Positions 9,125 through 17,115 of a stretch of 64,000 bases of DNA are shown here, piece by piece. The stretch is from Eikenella halliae (GTDB lineage Bacteria > Pseudomonadota > Gammaproteobacteria > Burkholderiales > Neisseriaceae). The translations under genes and the position numbers were made by a program. The notes beneath the pieces are model-generated. The model searched no databases. It was given only the letters and a program-made list of their open reading frames with translations, and was not told the DNA's origin. Positions within the stretch are counted from its first letter, which is position 1; each line of letters begins with the position of its first letter. The stretch spans positions 6,408 to 70,407 of the forward strand of contig NZ_LXSQ01000011.1 in the NCBI RefSeq assembly GCF_001648475.1, in the 5' to 3' direction.

Positions 9125-9915
9125 TTCCAACTTACATTATCTCCCTTGCCAACCAGCAAGACCGGCGCGAACACATGCAGCAGGAATGTGCGCGGGTGGG
9201 CATTGAAGCTACATTTATCGATGCCGTGGATATGCGCCAAGCCAGTCAATCCGATATCGAACGTCTCTCATCCCGGCTACTACATAAAAAAACCAAAAAA
9301 CAACGCTGGCTTACCCAAGGCGAATTAGGCTGTGCCCTCAGCCATCATCAGGTTTATGCCCACATTGTCCGCCAACAGCACCCCTACGCCCTGATTTTGG
9401 AAGACGATGCCGAATTTATCCGCAATCCTCAGCCCTTATTGAATGAAGGCTACCTGAAAGCCCTATCCGCCCAATATCCGTTCGACATCCTGATATTAGG
9501 TTACGTCAAAACCCTGCCACACCAACTCCCCTACTACTACCGTCGCATCCCCATCAAGCATCGTGCCAAAATGAATACAGACGGCCACGCTATCTATTTT
9601 GGCACCCCATGGGAGCAATACGGCTGCGGCACCGTTGCCTACATCATCAGCCGTGAAGGCGCGGAAAAATTGTGCCGGGCAACACAAACCCCTTGTGCCA
9701 CGGCCGATGACTGGCTCTACTTCGAACAACACCACGGCCTACGCATCTTGCACAGCCGCCCCGCCTTCGTACTCGAAGCGCTAGAAAAATTCGACAGTAC
9801 CATCCGCCAAGAAAAAGCAGGCTTCCTCCAGCCGAAAACCAGCAGCGTTATCATCCGCAGCATCAAAGGCTACCTGAAACATATCGGCATGAACTACCTA
9901 GGTATGAAATCATGA
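9121..9915 (+). CDS. Glycosyltransferase family 25 (LOS type)
   Basis: 264 residues. TYIISLANQQDRREHM opens the protein, followed by LTQGELGCALSHHQVY, the acidic ALILEDDAEF (about residues 91-99) and a CGTVAYIISREGAEKL segment, all diagnostic of GT25 LOS glycosyltransferases. Coupled to the preceding glycosyltransferase by an ATGA overlap and overlapping the next small frame by four bases. GC-rich, with two in-frame DUS (near 9447 and 9868), so it looks native or long resident, unlike the AT-rich GT25 at 3704. Confidence 0.87.
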   Translation: MIPTYIISLANQQDRREHMQQECARVGIEATFIDAVDMRQASQSDIERLSSRLLHKKTKKQRWLTQGELGCALSHHQVYAHIVRQQHPYALILEDDAEFIRNPQPLLNEGYLKALSAQYPFDILILGYVKTLPHQLPYYYRRIPIKHRAKMNTDGHAIYFGTPWEQYGCGTVAYIISREGAEKLCRATQTPCATADDWLYFEQHHGLRILHSRPAFVLEALEKFDSTIRQEKAGFLQPKTSSVIIRSIKGYLKHIGMNYLGMKS

Positions 9916-10055
9916 CCAAGCTCCACACCCTCCTCATTCTCCTGCTCGCTGCCCCATTCGCCCGAGCTGGCATCGGAAATGAACCCATCAGCTTCTACAG
10001 CAACACCCAAATGCTGGGCCACCTCAACCCCAGGAACTATATCGGATCAAAATAA
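9912..10055 (+). pseudogene. Truncated secreted-protein gene, 3' end replaced by a CREE
   Basis: A 47-codon frame starts at ATG 9912, overlapping the GT25 stop. It encodes a clear signal peptide (TKLHTLLILLLAAPFARA) and about 25 mature residues. Its last ~6 codons lie inside the Correia-type element that begins near 10038, and the TAA is element-derived. The gene therefore looks cut short by the insertion, with the rest lost. I do not recognise the original product. Confidence 0.5.
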
Positions 10056-10142
10056 GAATGAGGCCAGGCAGCAAGCCGCAGACAATATACACATACGGCA
10101 AAGCCAACCAACGCAGTAGCATTTTTATTTCAATTCACCATA
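10038..10142. repeat. Degenerate Correia repeat enclosed element (CREE), ~105 bp
   Basis: Both ends resemble the Correia terminal repeat TATAGTGG/CCACTATA with a few changes. The interior keeps the GCAGACA and ACGGCAAAGCCAACC blocks seen in the better-preserved copies at 41640, 43683 and 60119. Its length matches the internally deleted CREE class. It lies over the 3' end of the truncated secreted gene. Confidence 0.75.
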
Positions 10143-10161
10143 ACCCAGGCTACCTGAAACC

Positions 10162-10563
10162 ATGCCCTCCAACACCAACCACGTCTGCTTCCACTGCCGC
10201 ACCGCCGTGCGCCGCGCCAAAACCCACGGCCAAGCCGTGCCCTGCCCCGAATGCGGCCGCCCCTGCACCCGCCTCAGCTACAAGCTCGCCATCCCGCCCA
10301 AACACCAACCCAAAGCCTGGCAGGCGCTGCAAAATAAAATTCAGGCCTACCACGCCGGCCAAGCCGCCTATGCCGACCAAATGCAGCAACGCAACAAAGC
10401 CGAGCTGCAACAGCGCATCGCCCGGATCAAGCAGCAAGCCAAACAGCCCGGCTGCGGCAGCAAAGAACACGAACACCTCAGCCGCCAGCTGGCCGAAGCC
10501 CGGCAGAAGCTCGGGCAAATCCAACGGCAACAATACATCAGCCACACCCTGGAGCATTCGTAA
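10162..10563 (+). CDS. Zinc-ribbon / coiled-coil protein of unknown function
   Basis: 133 residues. Cysteines at 9, 12, 28 and 31 (CFHC ... CPEC), plus Cys35, form a probable zinc ribbon. Residues ~52-125 are Gln/Ala/Lys-rich and predicted helical, likely coiled coil. No enzymatic motif is visible. A DUS sits just before the ATG and a DUS inverted pair follows the stop. It lies between the CREE and rfbC; a link to glycan synthesis is only positional. Confidence 0.65.
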   Translation: MPSNTNHVCFHCRTAVRRAKTHGQAVPCPECGRPCTRLSYKLAIPPKHQPKAWQALQNKIQAYHAGQAAYADQMQQRNKAELQQRIARIKQQAKQPGCGSKEHEHLSRQLAEARQKLGQIQRQQYISHTLEHS

Positions 10564-10569
10564 ACCCGT

Positions 10570-10607
10570 TTTCAGGTAGCCCCAAAGCAAGCACAGGCTA
10601 CCTGAAA
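10570..10607 (+). terminator. DUS inverted-pair terminator
   Basis: TTTCAGGTAGCC and GGCTACCTGAAA separated by 14 bases, immediately after the zinc-ribbon gene and before rfbC. Confidence 0.5.
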
Positions 10608-10632
10608 CCCTTTTCCCAACCCAACGCCTATT

Positions 10633-11175
10633 ATGAACATCCTCCCCACTGCCATTCCCGACGTCAAACTCCTCCAGCCCCAAGTCCACGGCGACGAACG
10701 CGGCTTCTTTATGGAAACCTTCCGCGACAACTGGTTTCGCGAACACATCGCCCCGCGCACCTTCGTGCAGGAAAACCACTCCAAATCCGGCCAAGGCGTC
10801 TTGCGCGGCCTGCACTACCAAACCGAAAACACCCAAGGCAAACTCGTGCGCGTGATTGCTGGCGAAGTGTTCGATGTGGCTGTCGACCTGCGCCGCAATT
10901 CCCCCACCTTCGGCCAATGGGCCGGCGCCATCCTCTCCACCGAAAACAAACACCAGCTCTGGGTGCCCGAAGGCTTCGCCCACGGCTTCTATGTATTGAG
11001 TGAAGAAGCCGAATTCGTTTACAAATGCACCGACTACTACAACCCCAAAGCCGAACATTCCCTGCTGTGGAACGACCCTGCAGTCGGCATCGAATGGCCG
11101 CTGCAAGGCGAACCCAAACTCTCACCCAAAGACCTCGCCGGCAAACTGCTGAATCAAGCCGTATTATTTGATTAA
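10633..11175 (+). CDS. rfbC: dTDP-4-dehydrorhamnose 3,5-epimerase
   Basis: 180 residues, standard RmlC length. HGDERGFFMETF, the catalytic-base region GVLRGLHYQ (His61), VWVPEGFAHGF and a KCTDYYNP segment are family hallmarks. It epimerises C3 and C5 of dTDP-4-keto-6-deoxyglucose. It is 23 bases upstream of rfbD, with which it probably forms an operon. GC-rich, native-looking. Confidence 0.97.
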   Translation: MNILPTAIPDVKLLQPQVHGDERGFFMETFRDNWFREHIAPRTFVQENHSKSGQGVLRGLHYQTENTQGKLVRVIAGEVFDVAVDLRRNSPTFGQWAGAILSTENKHQLWVPEGFAHGFYVLSEEAEFVYKCTDYYNPKAEHSLLWNDPAVGIEWPLQGEPKLSPKDLAGKLLNQAVLFD

Positions 11176-11198
11176 CCATCCCCATTTCAGGTAGCCCC

Positions 11199-12071
11199 AT
11201 GAAACTCCTCATCACCGGCCACCACGGCCAAGTTGGCCAAGCCCTCATCCAGCAGGCCGCCGCCCACAATTTTCAGGTAGCCGCTTACGACCGCAGCGGT
11301 CTCGACATCGCCGACCGTGCCGCCGTATTGCAAGCCGTCGAGCGCGAACAGCCCGCCGTGATCATCAATGCCGCCGCCTACACCGCCGTAGACAAAGCCG
11401 AAAGCGAACCGGCCGCCGCCTATGCCGCCAACGCCGAAGGCGCCGAAAACCTCGCCCACGCCGCCCACGCCACAGGCGCCGCCATCCTGCATATTTCCAC
11501 CGACTACGTTTTCAACGGCCGCACCGAGCGCCCCTACCGCGAAACCGATGCCCCCGACCCCCAAACCATATACGGCCAAAGCAAGCTGGCCGGCGAACAA
11601 GCCGTGCAGGCCGCCTGCCCGCGCCACATCATCCTGCGCACCGCCTGGGTATTCGGCGAACACGGCCACAACTTCGTGAAAACCATGCTCCGCCTCGGCC
11701 GCGAACGCGACAGCCTCGGCATCGTGGCCGACCAAAGCGGCGCCCCCACCTATGCCGGCCACATCGCCGCCGCCCTGCTGCACATCGCCGGGCGCACCCA
11801 AACCGAAAACTGCCCCTACGGCCTCTACCACTTTTCAGGTAGCCCCTACACCACTTGGCACGGCTTTGCCGCCGAAATCTTCCGCTGCGCCGCCGAACAA
11901 GGCGTTCTGCCCCACGCGCCCGAACTGCGCGCCATCACCACCGCCGACTACCCCACCCCCGCCCGCCGCCCCGCCGACTCCCGCCTCGATTGCAGCAAAA
12001 TCCACCGCGCCTTCGGCCTCGCCCCCAGCGATTGGCAAAGCGCATTGGGTAATCTGGCCGACTATCTCTAG
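11199..12071 (+). CDS. rfbD: dTDP-4-dehydrorhamnose reductase
   Basis: 290 residues. The N-terminal LLITGHHGQVGQAL is the NAD(P)H-binding motif, followed by INAAAYTAVDKAE, STDYVFNG and the YGQSKLAGE catalytic Tyr/Lys region. It performs the last step to dTDP-L-rhamnose. DUS words near 11271 and 11835 are in frame. The ATG follows a DUS, which leaves little room for a Shine-Dalgarno and suggests coupling to rfbC. Confidence 0.97.
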   Translation: MKLLITGHHGQVGQALIQQAAAHNFQVAAYDRSGLDIADRAAVLQAVEREQPAVIINAAAYTAVDKAESEPAAAYAANAEGAENLAHAAHATGAAILHISTDYVFNGRTERPYRETDAPDPQTIYGQSKLAGEQAVQAACPRHIILRTAWVFGEHGHNFVKTMLRLGRERDSLGIVADQSGAPTYAGHIAAALLHIAGRTQTENCPYGLYHFSGSPYTTWHGFAAEIFRCAAEQGVLPHAPELRAITTADYPTPARRPADSRLDCSKIHRAFGLAPSDWQSALGNLADYL

Positions 12072-12100
12072 GGTCTGTTGACAGCCCTAGCCACACAAAC

Positions 12101-12137
12101 TTTCAGGTAGCCTCCTCCCCCCGCAGGCTACCTGAAA
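12101..12137 (+). terminator. DUS inverted-pair terminator after rfbD
   Basis: TTTCAGGTAGCC and GGCTACCTGAAA flank a 13-base loop, 30 bases after the rfbD stop. Confidence 0.55.
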
Positions 12138-12207
12138 TCGTTTAGCACACTCATACATTGACGCTGATACGCCTTTCCCAATCATCAAAAACTTTCAAGT
12201 AGCCCCA

Positions 12208-12240
12208 AAGGCTACCTGAAAGCACAGCTTCAACGAAGTT
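12208..12240 (+). repeat. Composite repeat: DUS plus CTTCAACGAAGTT box
   Basis: An Eikenella DUS is followed directly by GCACAGCTTCAACGAAGTT. The same DUS-plus-box arrangement recurs near 13518, 16326, 17063 (reverse) and 34431 (reverse), and a looser copy at 28011. Confidence 0.7.
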
Positions 12241-12332
12241 AAAACGACACAAGGTTGGGCTAGCCGCAGGCATAACCCAACCAATAAAGTGAACCGTTGG
12301 CTTTCCCAACCCAAGCTACGCGCTGGGCGGCT

Positions 12333-12410
12333 GTAGGGTGTGTGCCGCAGGCACGCACGCCGCTGTTTGTGGGTTGAATAACGCGTGCGTGTGTTCCGCA
12401 CACACCCTAC
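12333..12410. repeat. Long inverted repeat with GTAGGGTGTGTG arms
   Basis: The left arm (12333-12360) begins GTAGGGTGTGTGCCGCAGGC and the right arm (12383-12410) is nearly its reverse complement, ending CACACACCCTAC. The loop is about 22 bases. It is not a coding sequence and resembles a REP/MITE-type intergenic palindrome. Confidence 0.7.
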
Positions 12411-12516
12411 ACACCCCGCAAGGGAAGGCTACCTGAAAAGCCGTAGGTCGGACTCAAAAACACAACCTACTTCTGCTTCAACGAAGTTTAACCACCGTTG
12501 CCACTCATCCAAAAAC

Positions 12517-12546
12517 TTTCAGGTAGCCCCAAAAGGCTACCTGAAA
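12517..12546 (-). terminator. tyrA terminator, DUS inverted pair
   Basis: A 12-bp DUS stem with a six-base loop begins 4 bases beyond the tyrA stop; read on the minus strand it is followed by a short T run. Confidence 0.7.
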
Positions 12547-12550
12547 TTCC

Positions 12551-13426
12551 CTACCCCTTTCCCTTTTCCCACTTCCGCCGCGCCGTGCTCGCCTCGGCAA
12601 ACATTTCCCACAAGCCCGCTCCGTCTTCCTGCGCCAAACATTTGCGCAGCCGCGCCAGCTGTTGCTGTTGCCCGTCCAATAAAGCCAGCAGATTTTCGCG
12701 GTTGGCCAGCGCAATGTCCGTCCACATCGCTGGTTCGCTGGCTGCCAGGCGGGAAAAGTCGCGGAAACCGCTGCCCGCCAGCCGCAGCCATTCTTCACTC
12801 TCCGCCGCAATCGCCACCTGCCTCATATAGGCATAGGCCAAGAGCTGCGGCAGGTGCGATACCGCCGCAAACGCCGCATCGTGCGCCTCGGCATCCATGT
12901 GTTCCACCCGCGCGCCCACTGCCTGCCACAATGCTTCCACCCGCGCCAGTGCCGCCGCATCCTGCCCTTCGTGCGGGCAAATAATCAGCCGTTTGCCGGT
13001 AAACAACCCGGCCTGTGCCGCCGCCGCGCCCGAACGTTCCGTGCCTGCAATCGGGTGTGCCGCCACACAGCGTGGCCATGCAGCGGGCAAATACTGCGCA
13101 AACGCCGCCAGCGCCGACTGTTTGGTGCTGCCCACATCGCTTACCGCACACCCCGCAGGCAAGAGCGGCGCCAATTCCGCACAAATCCGCCCCAGCGCGC
13201 CCACCGGCGCAGCCAGCAGCACCAAATCCGTATCGGCCGATAAGGCTTGCCCAAGCGAAGCAACACCCTCATCCACCACGCCCAAATCCAGCGCCTGTTG
13301 CAGATTGGCCGCATCCGTATCCACGCCCGCCACGCAATCCGCCAGCCCCAGCCGCTTCACATCCAAAGCCAGTGAGCCGCCAATCAGGCCAACCCCAACC
13401 ACCACCATCCGCCGCAGCACAGCCAT
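12551..13426 (-). CDS. tyrA: Prephenate dehydrogenase
   Basis: 291 residues. The N-terminus MVVVGVGLIGGSLALDVKR is the NAD-binding motif; DVGSTKQ, AAHPIAGTERSG and a conserved SHLPQLLAYA follow in TyrA order. It oxidatively decarboxylates prephenate to 4-hydroxyphenylpyruvate in tyrosine synthesis. There is no chorismate mutase or ACT domain, so this is the short monofunctional form. Transcribed alone and ended by a DUS terminator. Confidence 0.95.
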   Translation of the reverse strand: MAVLRRMVVVGVGLIGGSLALDVKRLGLADCVAGVDTDAANLQQALDLGVVDEGVASLGQALSADTDLVLLAAPVGALGRICAELAPLLPAGCAVSDVGSTKQSALAAFAQYLPAAWPRCVAAHPIAGTERSGAAAAQAGLFTGKRLIICPHEGQDAAALARVEALWQAVGARVEHMDAEAHDAAFAAVSHLPQLLAYAYMRQVAIAAESEEWLRLAGSGFRDFSRLAASEPAMWTDIALANRENLLALLDGQQQQLARLRKCLAQEDGAGLWEMFAEASTARRKWEKGKG

Positions 13427-13517
13427 TGTTTGTCCTTTTCCAATTCACTCATCACAGGCAAATATTCTAGCCGCAAAGCCCGCCCGGCAATAGGGCAGTT
13501 TCCTACCGCCGCATACC

Positions 13518-13551
13518 AAAGGCTACCAGAAAGCGCAGCTTCAACGAAGTT
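13518..13551 (+). repeat. Composite DUS-CTTCAACGAAGTT repeat
   Basis: The DUS half carries one change (GGCTACCAGAAA), followed by the conserved GCGCAGCTTCAACGAAGTT. It is in the tyrA-metE spacer, which otherwise holds only single DUS words. Confidence 0.65.
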
Positions 13552-13643
13552 TCCGAAGAAAGCCGAGTTGCCGCAAAGCTAAAGCATAGCTTTGGCGAAG
13601 TCCAAACAGCGCTAAAGGCTACCTGAAACCCACACACCAGCAA

Positions 13644-13674
13644 AAAGGCTACCTGAAAGTTTCAGGTAGCCTTT
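13644..13674 (-). terminator. metE terminator, DUS inverted pair
   Basis: AAAGGCTACCTGAAA and TTTCAGGTAGCCTTT stand almost back to back, about 24 bases past the metE stop. Confidence 0.7.
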
Positions 13675-13697
13675 GCTCATTCCAACTGCCTCAGCGT

Positions 13698-15992
13698 TTA
13701 GCGGGTAACGTTTTTATCCGCCAATTCCTTACGCAGTTTCTTAGTAACCGCCATCATCACTTCAAGCTGTTCCAAGGTTTCTTTCCAGCCGCGGGTTTTC
13801 AGGCCGCAGTCGGGGTTCACCCACAGGCGCTCTACCGGCACCACTTCCATCGCTTTGCGCAGCAGGCGTTCCACTTCGGCTTCGGTGGGCACGCGCGGGC
13901 TGTGGATGTCGTACACTCCGGGGCCGATGTCGTTCGGGTATTTGAAATCGCCGAACGCGGTGAGCAATTCCATGTCGGAACGTGAAGTTTCAATGGTAAT
14001 CACGTCTGCATCCATACTGGCGATGGCGGGCAGGATGTCGTTGAACTCGGAGTAGCACATATGGGTGTGGATTTGGGTGCTGTCTTCCGCGCCGGTGCTG
14101 GACAGGCGGAAGGATTCGCAGGCCCAGGCCAGGAATTCGTCCCACTGCGCTTTTTTCAGCGGCATGGCTTCGCGGATGGCGGGCTCGTCAATTTGGATGA
14201 CTTTGATGCCGGCTTTTTCCAAGTCCAATACTTCGTCGTTCAGTGCCAACGCGATTTGTTTGGCCACTTCGCCCAACGGGATGTCGTCGCGGACGAAAGA
14301 CCATTTGAACATGGTTACCGGGCCGGTGAGCATGCCTTTCATCGGGCGTTTGGTGAGACTTTGCGCGTAGGTGGACCAATAAACGGTCATCGGATTGGGG
14401 CGGGATACATCGCCGAAAATAATCGGCGGTTTCACGCAGCGGCTGCCGTAGCTCTGCACCCAGCCGAACTGGCTGAAGCAGTAGCCGGCCAGCTGTTCGC
14501 CGAAGTATTCCACCATGTCGTTGCGCTCGGCTTCGCCGTGTACGGGCACGTCCAGCTCCAATTTCTCTTGGATTTCCACGCAGTAGGCGATTTCTTTCTT
14601 CATCGCGGCATCGTAGTCGGCAGCGGAGAGCTCGCCTTTCTTGAACGCGGCGCGCGCTTGGCGGATTTCAGTGGTTTGCGGGAAGGAGCCGATGGTGGTG
14701 GTGGGCAGCACGGGCAGCTTCATCCATTCCTGCTGTGCCTTAATGCGCTGGGCAAACGGCGATTTGCGTTGGTCGGCGCCTTTGGGCAGGTCGGCCACGC
14801 GTTTTTGCACGGCTGCGTTGTGGATTTTCTTGTTGGTGGCGCGGTCGGCGGCTGCGGCATCGGATTCGGCCAAGGCAGCCTGAACGGCGGCTTTGCCGTG
14901 TGCCAGCGCTTGTTTTACCACGCCCAGCTCCACCAGTTTCTGCGCGGCAAAGGCCATCCAAGATTTGATTTCGCCGTCCAGTTTTTCTTCCACGGCCAAG
15001 TCTTGCGGGCTGTGCAGCAGCGAGCAGGAGGGGGCAATCCACAAGTTGTTGCCGAATTTGGCTTTCACGGGCTCGAGCGTGTCGATGACCTTGTTCAGGT
15101 TGGCGCGCCACACGTTGCGGCCGTCAATCAGGCCCACAGAAAGCACGCGGTTGTCCGGCCAGCCGTCGGCAAACACGGAGAGCTGCTCCGGTGCGCGCAC
15201 GCAGTCGATGTGCACGCCGTGTACGGGCAGGGATTTCAGCAGGTTCAGGTGTTCGGCCACGGAGGCGAAATAAGTGCCGATGACGATGCGCACGCCGGTG
15301 TTGGCCAGTTCCTGATACACGGGGGCGAATGCGTCCAGCCACACCTGCGGGGCTTCGGCGGCCAAAATCGGCTCGTCAATCTGAATCCAATCCACGCCTT
15401 CGGCAGCCAGCTCGCGCAAAAGTTGCGCATAAGCAGGCAGCAGCTTGGGCAGCAGCAGTTTGGTTACGCGGCAGCCGAAATCTTCTTTTTTCTTGCCCAA
15501 CCAAGCCAGCGTAACCGGGCCCACCAGCGTGGGCTTGATGTCGTGGCCTTGCGCTTTGGCTTCTTTGATTTGGGCAATCAGGTTTTTGGCGTTTACCTTA
15601 AATTCGGTGTCGGCCGACCATTCGGGCACGATGAAGTGGTAGTTGGTGTCGAACCATTTGGTCATTTCCATCGCAAACTGGGTGGCGTTGCCGCGTGCCA
15701 GCTGGAAGTATTCCGGCAGGGTCAGCTTGGCCGCATCAAAGCCGAAACGGGAGGGGATGCCGCCCAGCGTGCAGAGTAAATCCAGCACATGGTCGTAAAA
15801 CGAAAAATCGCCCACCGGCAGCAAATCGGCACCGGCGGCTTTTTGAGTAGCCCAGTTCGCACGGCGGATATCGGCCGCTACCTGCTGCAATTCGGCTTCG
15901 GATTTCGCGCCTTTCCAAAAGGCTTCAACGGCAAATTTCAGCTCGCGCTTCGCGCCGATGCGCGGATAGCCGGAGAGGTGGAATGTGTTCAT
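13698..15992 (-). CDS. metE: Cobalamin-independent methionine synthase
   Basis: 764 residues from ATG 15992, chosen because GAAGGAG lies just upstream and the product begins NTFHLSGYPRIGAKRELK, the conserved MetE start; an in-frame ATG at 16016 lacks such a site. Zinc and homocysteine ligands are visible in IHTHMCYSEF and in VNPDCGLKTRGW near the C-terminus, and IGSFPQT begins the catalytic C-terminal barrel. It transfers methyl from 5-methyltetrahydropteroyl-glutamate to homocysteine. The AT-rich 388-base upstream region is suitable for MetR-type control. Confidence 0.97.
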   Translation of the reverse strand: MNTFHLSGYPRIGAKRELKFAVEAFWKGAKSEAELQQVAADIRRANWATQKAAGADLLPVGDFSFYDHVLDLLCTLGGIPSRFGFDAAKLTLPEYFQLARGNATQFAMEMTKWFDTNYHFIVPEWSADTEFKVNAKNLIAQIKEAKAQGHDIKPTLVGPVTLAWLGKKKEDFGCRVTKLLLPKLLPAYAQLLRELAAEGVDWIQIDEPILAAEAPQVWLDAFAPVYQELANTGVRIVIGTYFASVAEHLNLLKSLPVHGVHIDCVRAPEQLSVFADGWPDNRVLSVGLIDGRNVWRANLNKVIDTLEPVKAKFGNNLWIAPSCSLLHSPQDLAVEEKLDGEIKSWMAFAAQKLVELGVVKQALAHGKAAVQAALAESDAAAADRATNKKIHNAAVQKRVADLPKGADQRKSPFAQRIKAQQEWMKLPVLPTTTIGSFPQTTEIRQARAAFKKGELSAADYDAAMKKEIAYCVEIQEKLELDVPVHGEAERNDMVEYFGEQLAGYCFSQFGWVQSYGSRCVKPPIIFGDVSRPNPMTVYWSTYAQSLTKRPMKGMLTGPVTMFKWSFVRDDIPLGEVAKQIALALNDEVLDLEKAGIKVIQIDEPAIREAMPLKKAQWDEFLAWACESFRLSSTGAEDSTQIHTHMCYSEFNDILPAIASMDADVITIETSRSDMELLTAFGDFKYPNDIGPGVYDIHSPRVPTEAEVERLLRKAMEVVPVERLWVNPDCGLKTRGWKETLEQLEVMMAVTKKLRKELADKNVTR

Positions 15993-16191
15993 AAAAACTC
16001 CTTCAATGGTTTGCAAAACGGGAAATATTTAGGAAATAAGTAAAATTTCTCAGGGGGCGAGTTTGCGGCAGGACGAGGCAAGTTGCAAGCGATAAATTTG
16101 CTGCTTTGTATGAATGAAATTAATGCAATCGGCAAAGCCAGCCCGAACTAATTCTATTTAATTTTAAGAAAAATATTATTTTTCAAAATAT

Positions 16192-16204
16192 TGAATAAAA
16201 TTCC
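16192..16204. promoter_or_regulatory. Possible MetR-like site upstream of metE
   Basis: TGAATAAAATTCC differs in one base from the LysR/MetR-type pattern TGAA-N5-TTCA. It lies about 200 bases before the metE start in an AT-rich spacer. This is suggestive only; no MetR gene is in the window. Confidence 0.25.
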
Positions 16205-16325
16205 AATATTCTACGTTCTTCTCTCCTTTCCACCTCACCCCTTCTTTATAAATAAATTTTTAATGGATAGAAGAAAAAAGTCTAAGCCGGATTGGTTCAG
16301 CCAACCTTACCGCGTTACGGCAAAA

Positions 16326-16358
16326 AGGCTACCTGAAAGCGCAGCTTCAACGAAGTTA
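16326..16358 (+). repeat. Composite DUS-CTTCAACGAAGTT repeat
   Basis: A perfect DUS is followed directly by GCGCAGCTTCAACGAAGTT, the same arrangement as the copy at 12208. Confidence 0.7.
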
Positions 16359-16380
16359 TAAACATAGCCGCACTCAGCTT

Positions 16381-16902
16381 TCAAAGCCATTTCGGCCACA
16401 GTTCACGGCTTTTCGGGTTGGCAAAAAACGGCTGCAACAGGCGTTGCAACTGCGGCAGGTAGGGGGTGGCGGCAGGGTCGTGGCAAATGGCAGCGCGGTA
16501 ATACAGGGCAAAGATTTCAGCCTGCTGCTCCATATTGAGGCGGTTGAAGTGCGGTACGGTGTCGAGCATGGGCAGGCGGTAGGCGCGGTTTTTCAGGTAG
16601 CCCAAACGCAAAGCCTGCAAACTGCCGCCAAGCCACACGGGAAAGCCGTTTTGGTGCTGCCAAACATGCGTCAGCTCGTGTACCAGCCAGGCGCGTTCGA
16701 TCAAGGGGCGCTGGGCGAAATCGGGGCAGAACCGGTTGGCGGGGAAGTAAACATGGCCGAAGGGGGCAACGGCGATATTGCGGGTAGGCAGCCACCACGC
16801 GCCGCCGTGCAGGCGGATGCGTTCATAGCGCAACCCGCTGCCAAACACGCTGCGGGCGAGCTTGGTTTCGGCGGGGGTGAGCGGGCGGGAACGTGGGGGC
16901 AT
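16381..16902 (-). CDS. Zincin-like protein with HExxH motif
   Basis: 173 residues. LTPAETKLARSVFGSGLRYERIRLH at residues 8-32 and WLVHELTHVWQHQNG with the metalloprotease motif HELTH (residues 75-79) match the small zincin family sometimes annotated as vgr-related or Rhs-associated. No signal peptide is seen. No Rhs, VgrG or other secretion gene is nearby, so the substrate is unknown. A DUS in frame near 16600 gives GYLK. The protein may be active since both His and the Glu are intact. Confidence 0.65.
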   Translation of the reverse strand: MPPRSRPLTPAETKLARSVFGSGLRYERIRLHGGAWWLPTRNIAVAPFGHVYFPANRFCPDFAQRPLIERAWLVHELTHVWQHQNGFPVWLGGSLQALRLGYLKNRAYRLPMLDTVPHFNRLNMEQQAEIFALYYRAAICHDPAATPYLPQLQRLLQPFFANPKSRELWPKWL

Positions 16903-17062
16903 GGGTGGTTTATCAATCCATAGGGTAAGAGGCTACCTGAAAATTGTTAGCCTTTTGGAAACAATAGCTTATAGTTTAACTAGCAGCAACTCGGCTTGCT
17001 TCACTTTGTTACAGCCTCGGCCTACTCCGCAGAAACTCAGCTTCTTGCGGAAGCCTTGTTTT

Positions 17063-17096
17063 AACCTCATTGAAGCTGTGCTTTCAGGTAGCCTTA
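17063..17096 (-). repeat. Composite DUS-box repeat, reverse orientation
   Basis: On the minus strand a DUS is followed by GCACAGCTTCAATGAGGTT, with two changes from the consensus box. It lies just beyond the end of the TPR gene. The 16903-17115 spacer otherwise shows only one more DUS. Confidence 0.6.
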
Positions 17097-17115
17097 AATG
17101 GCAAAACAACGCAGC

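Larger units (their letters stand above)
12072..12550. other. Gene-free repeat-rich spacer
   Basis: No credible gene. The stretch holds three DUS hairpins (12101-12137, 12193-12222 with one changed base, and 12517-12546), single DUS words, two copies of a CTTCAACGAAGTT motif and a long inverted repeat at 12333-12410. The frames here are read only through repeats. Confidence 0.8.
15993..16380. other. AT-rich non-coding region upstream of metE
   Basis: No gene is supported. It contains the presumptive metE promoter region, one possible MetR-like site and, at 16326-16358, a composite DUS-CTTCAACGAAGTT repeat. Confidence 0.7.

Noticed and set aside
12072..12550. Clustered DUS words considered as a CRISPR-like or phage attachment array
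   Set aside because: They are the standard Eikenella uptake word in both orientations at irregular spacing, with no cas or integrase gene near.
12385..12984. 199-codon plus-strand ORF running from repeats into tyrA antisense
   Set aside because: It is composed of intergenic repeats and the antisense of tyrA, with low-complexity Pro/Ala/Ser content.
14061..15779. A 572-codon plus-strand open frame opposite metE
   Set aside because: It is the antisense shadow of a GC-rich gene with strong codon bias; metE motifs are on the minus strand and no ribosome-binding site or family signal supports the other frame.
15993..16016. Upstream ATG for metE
   Set aside because: No ribosome-binding site and unconserved residues; the ATG at 15992 has GAAGGAG and the conserved MetE start.
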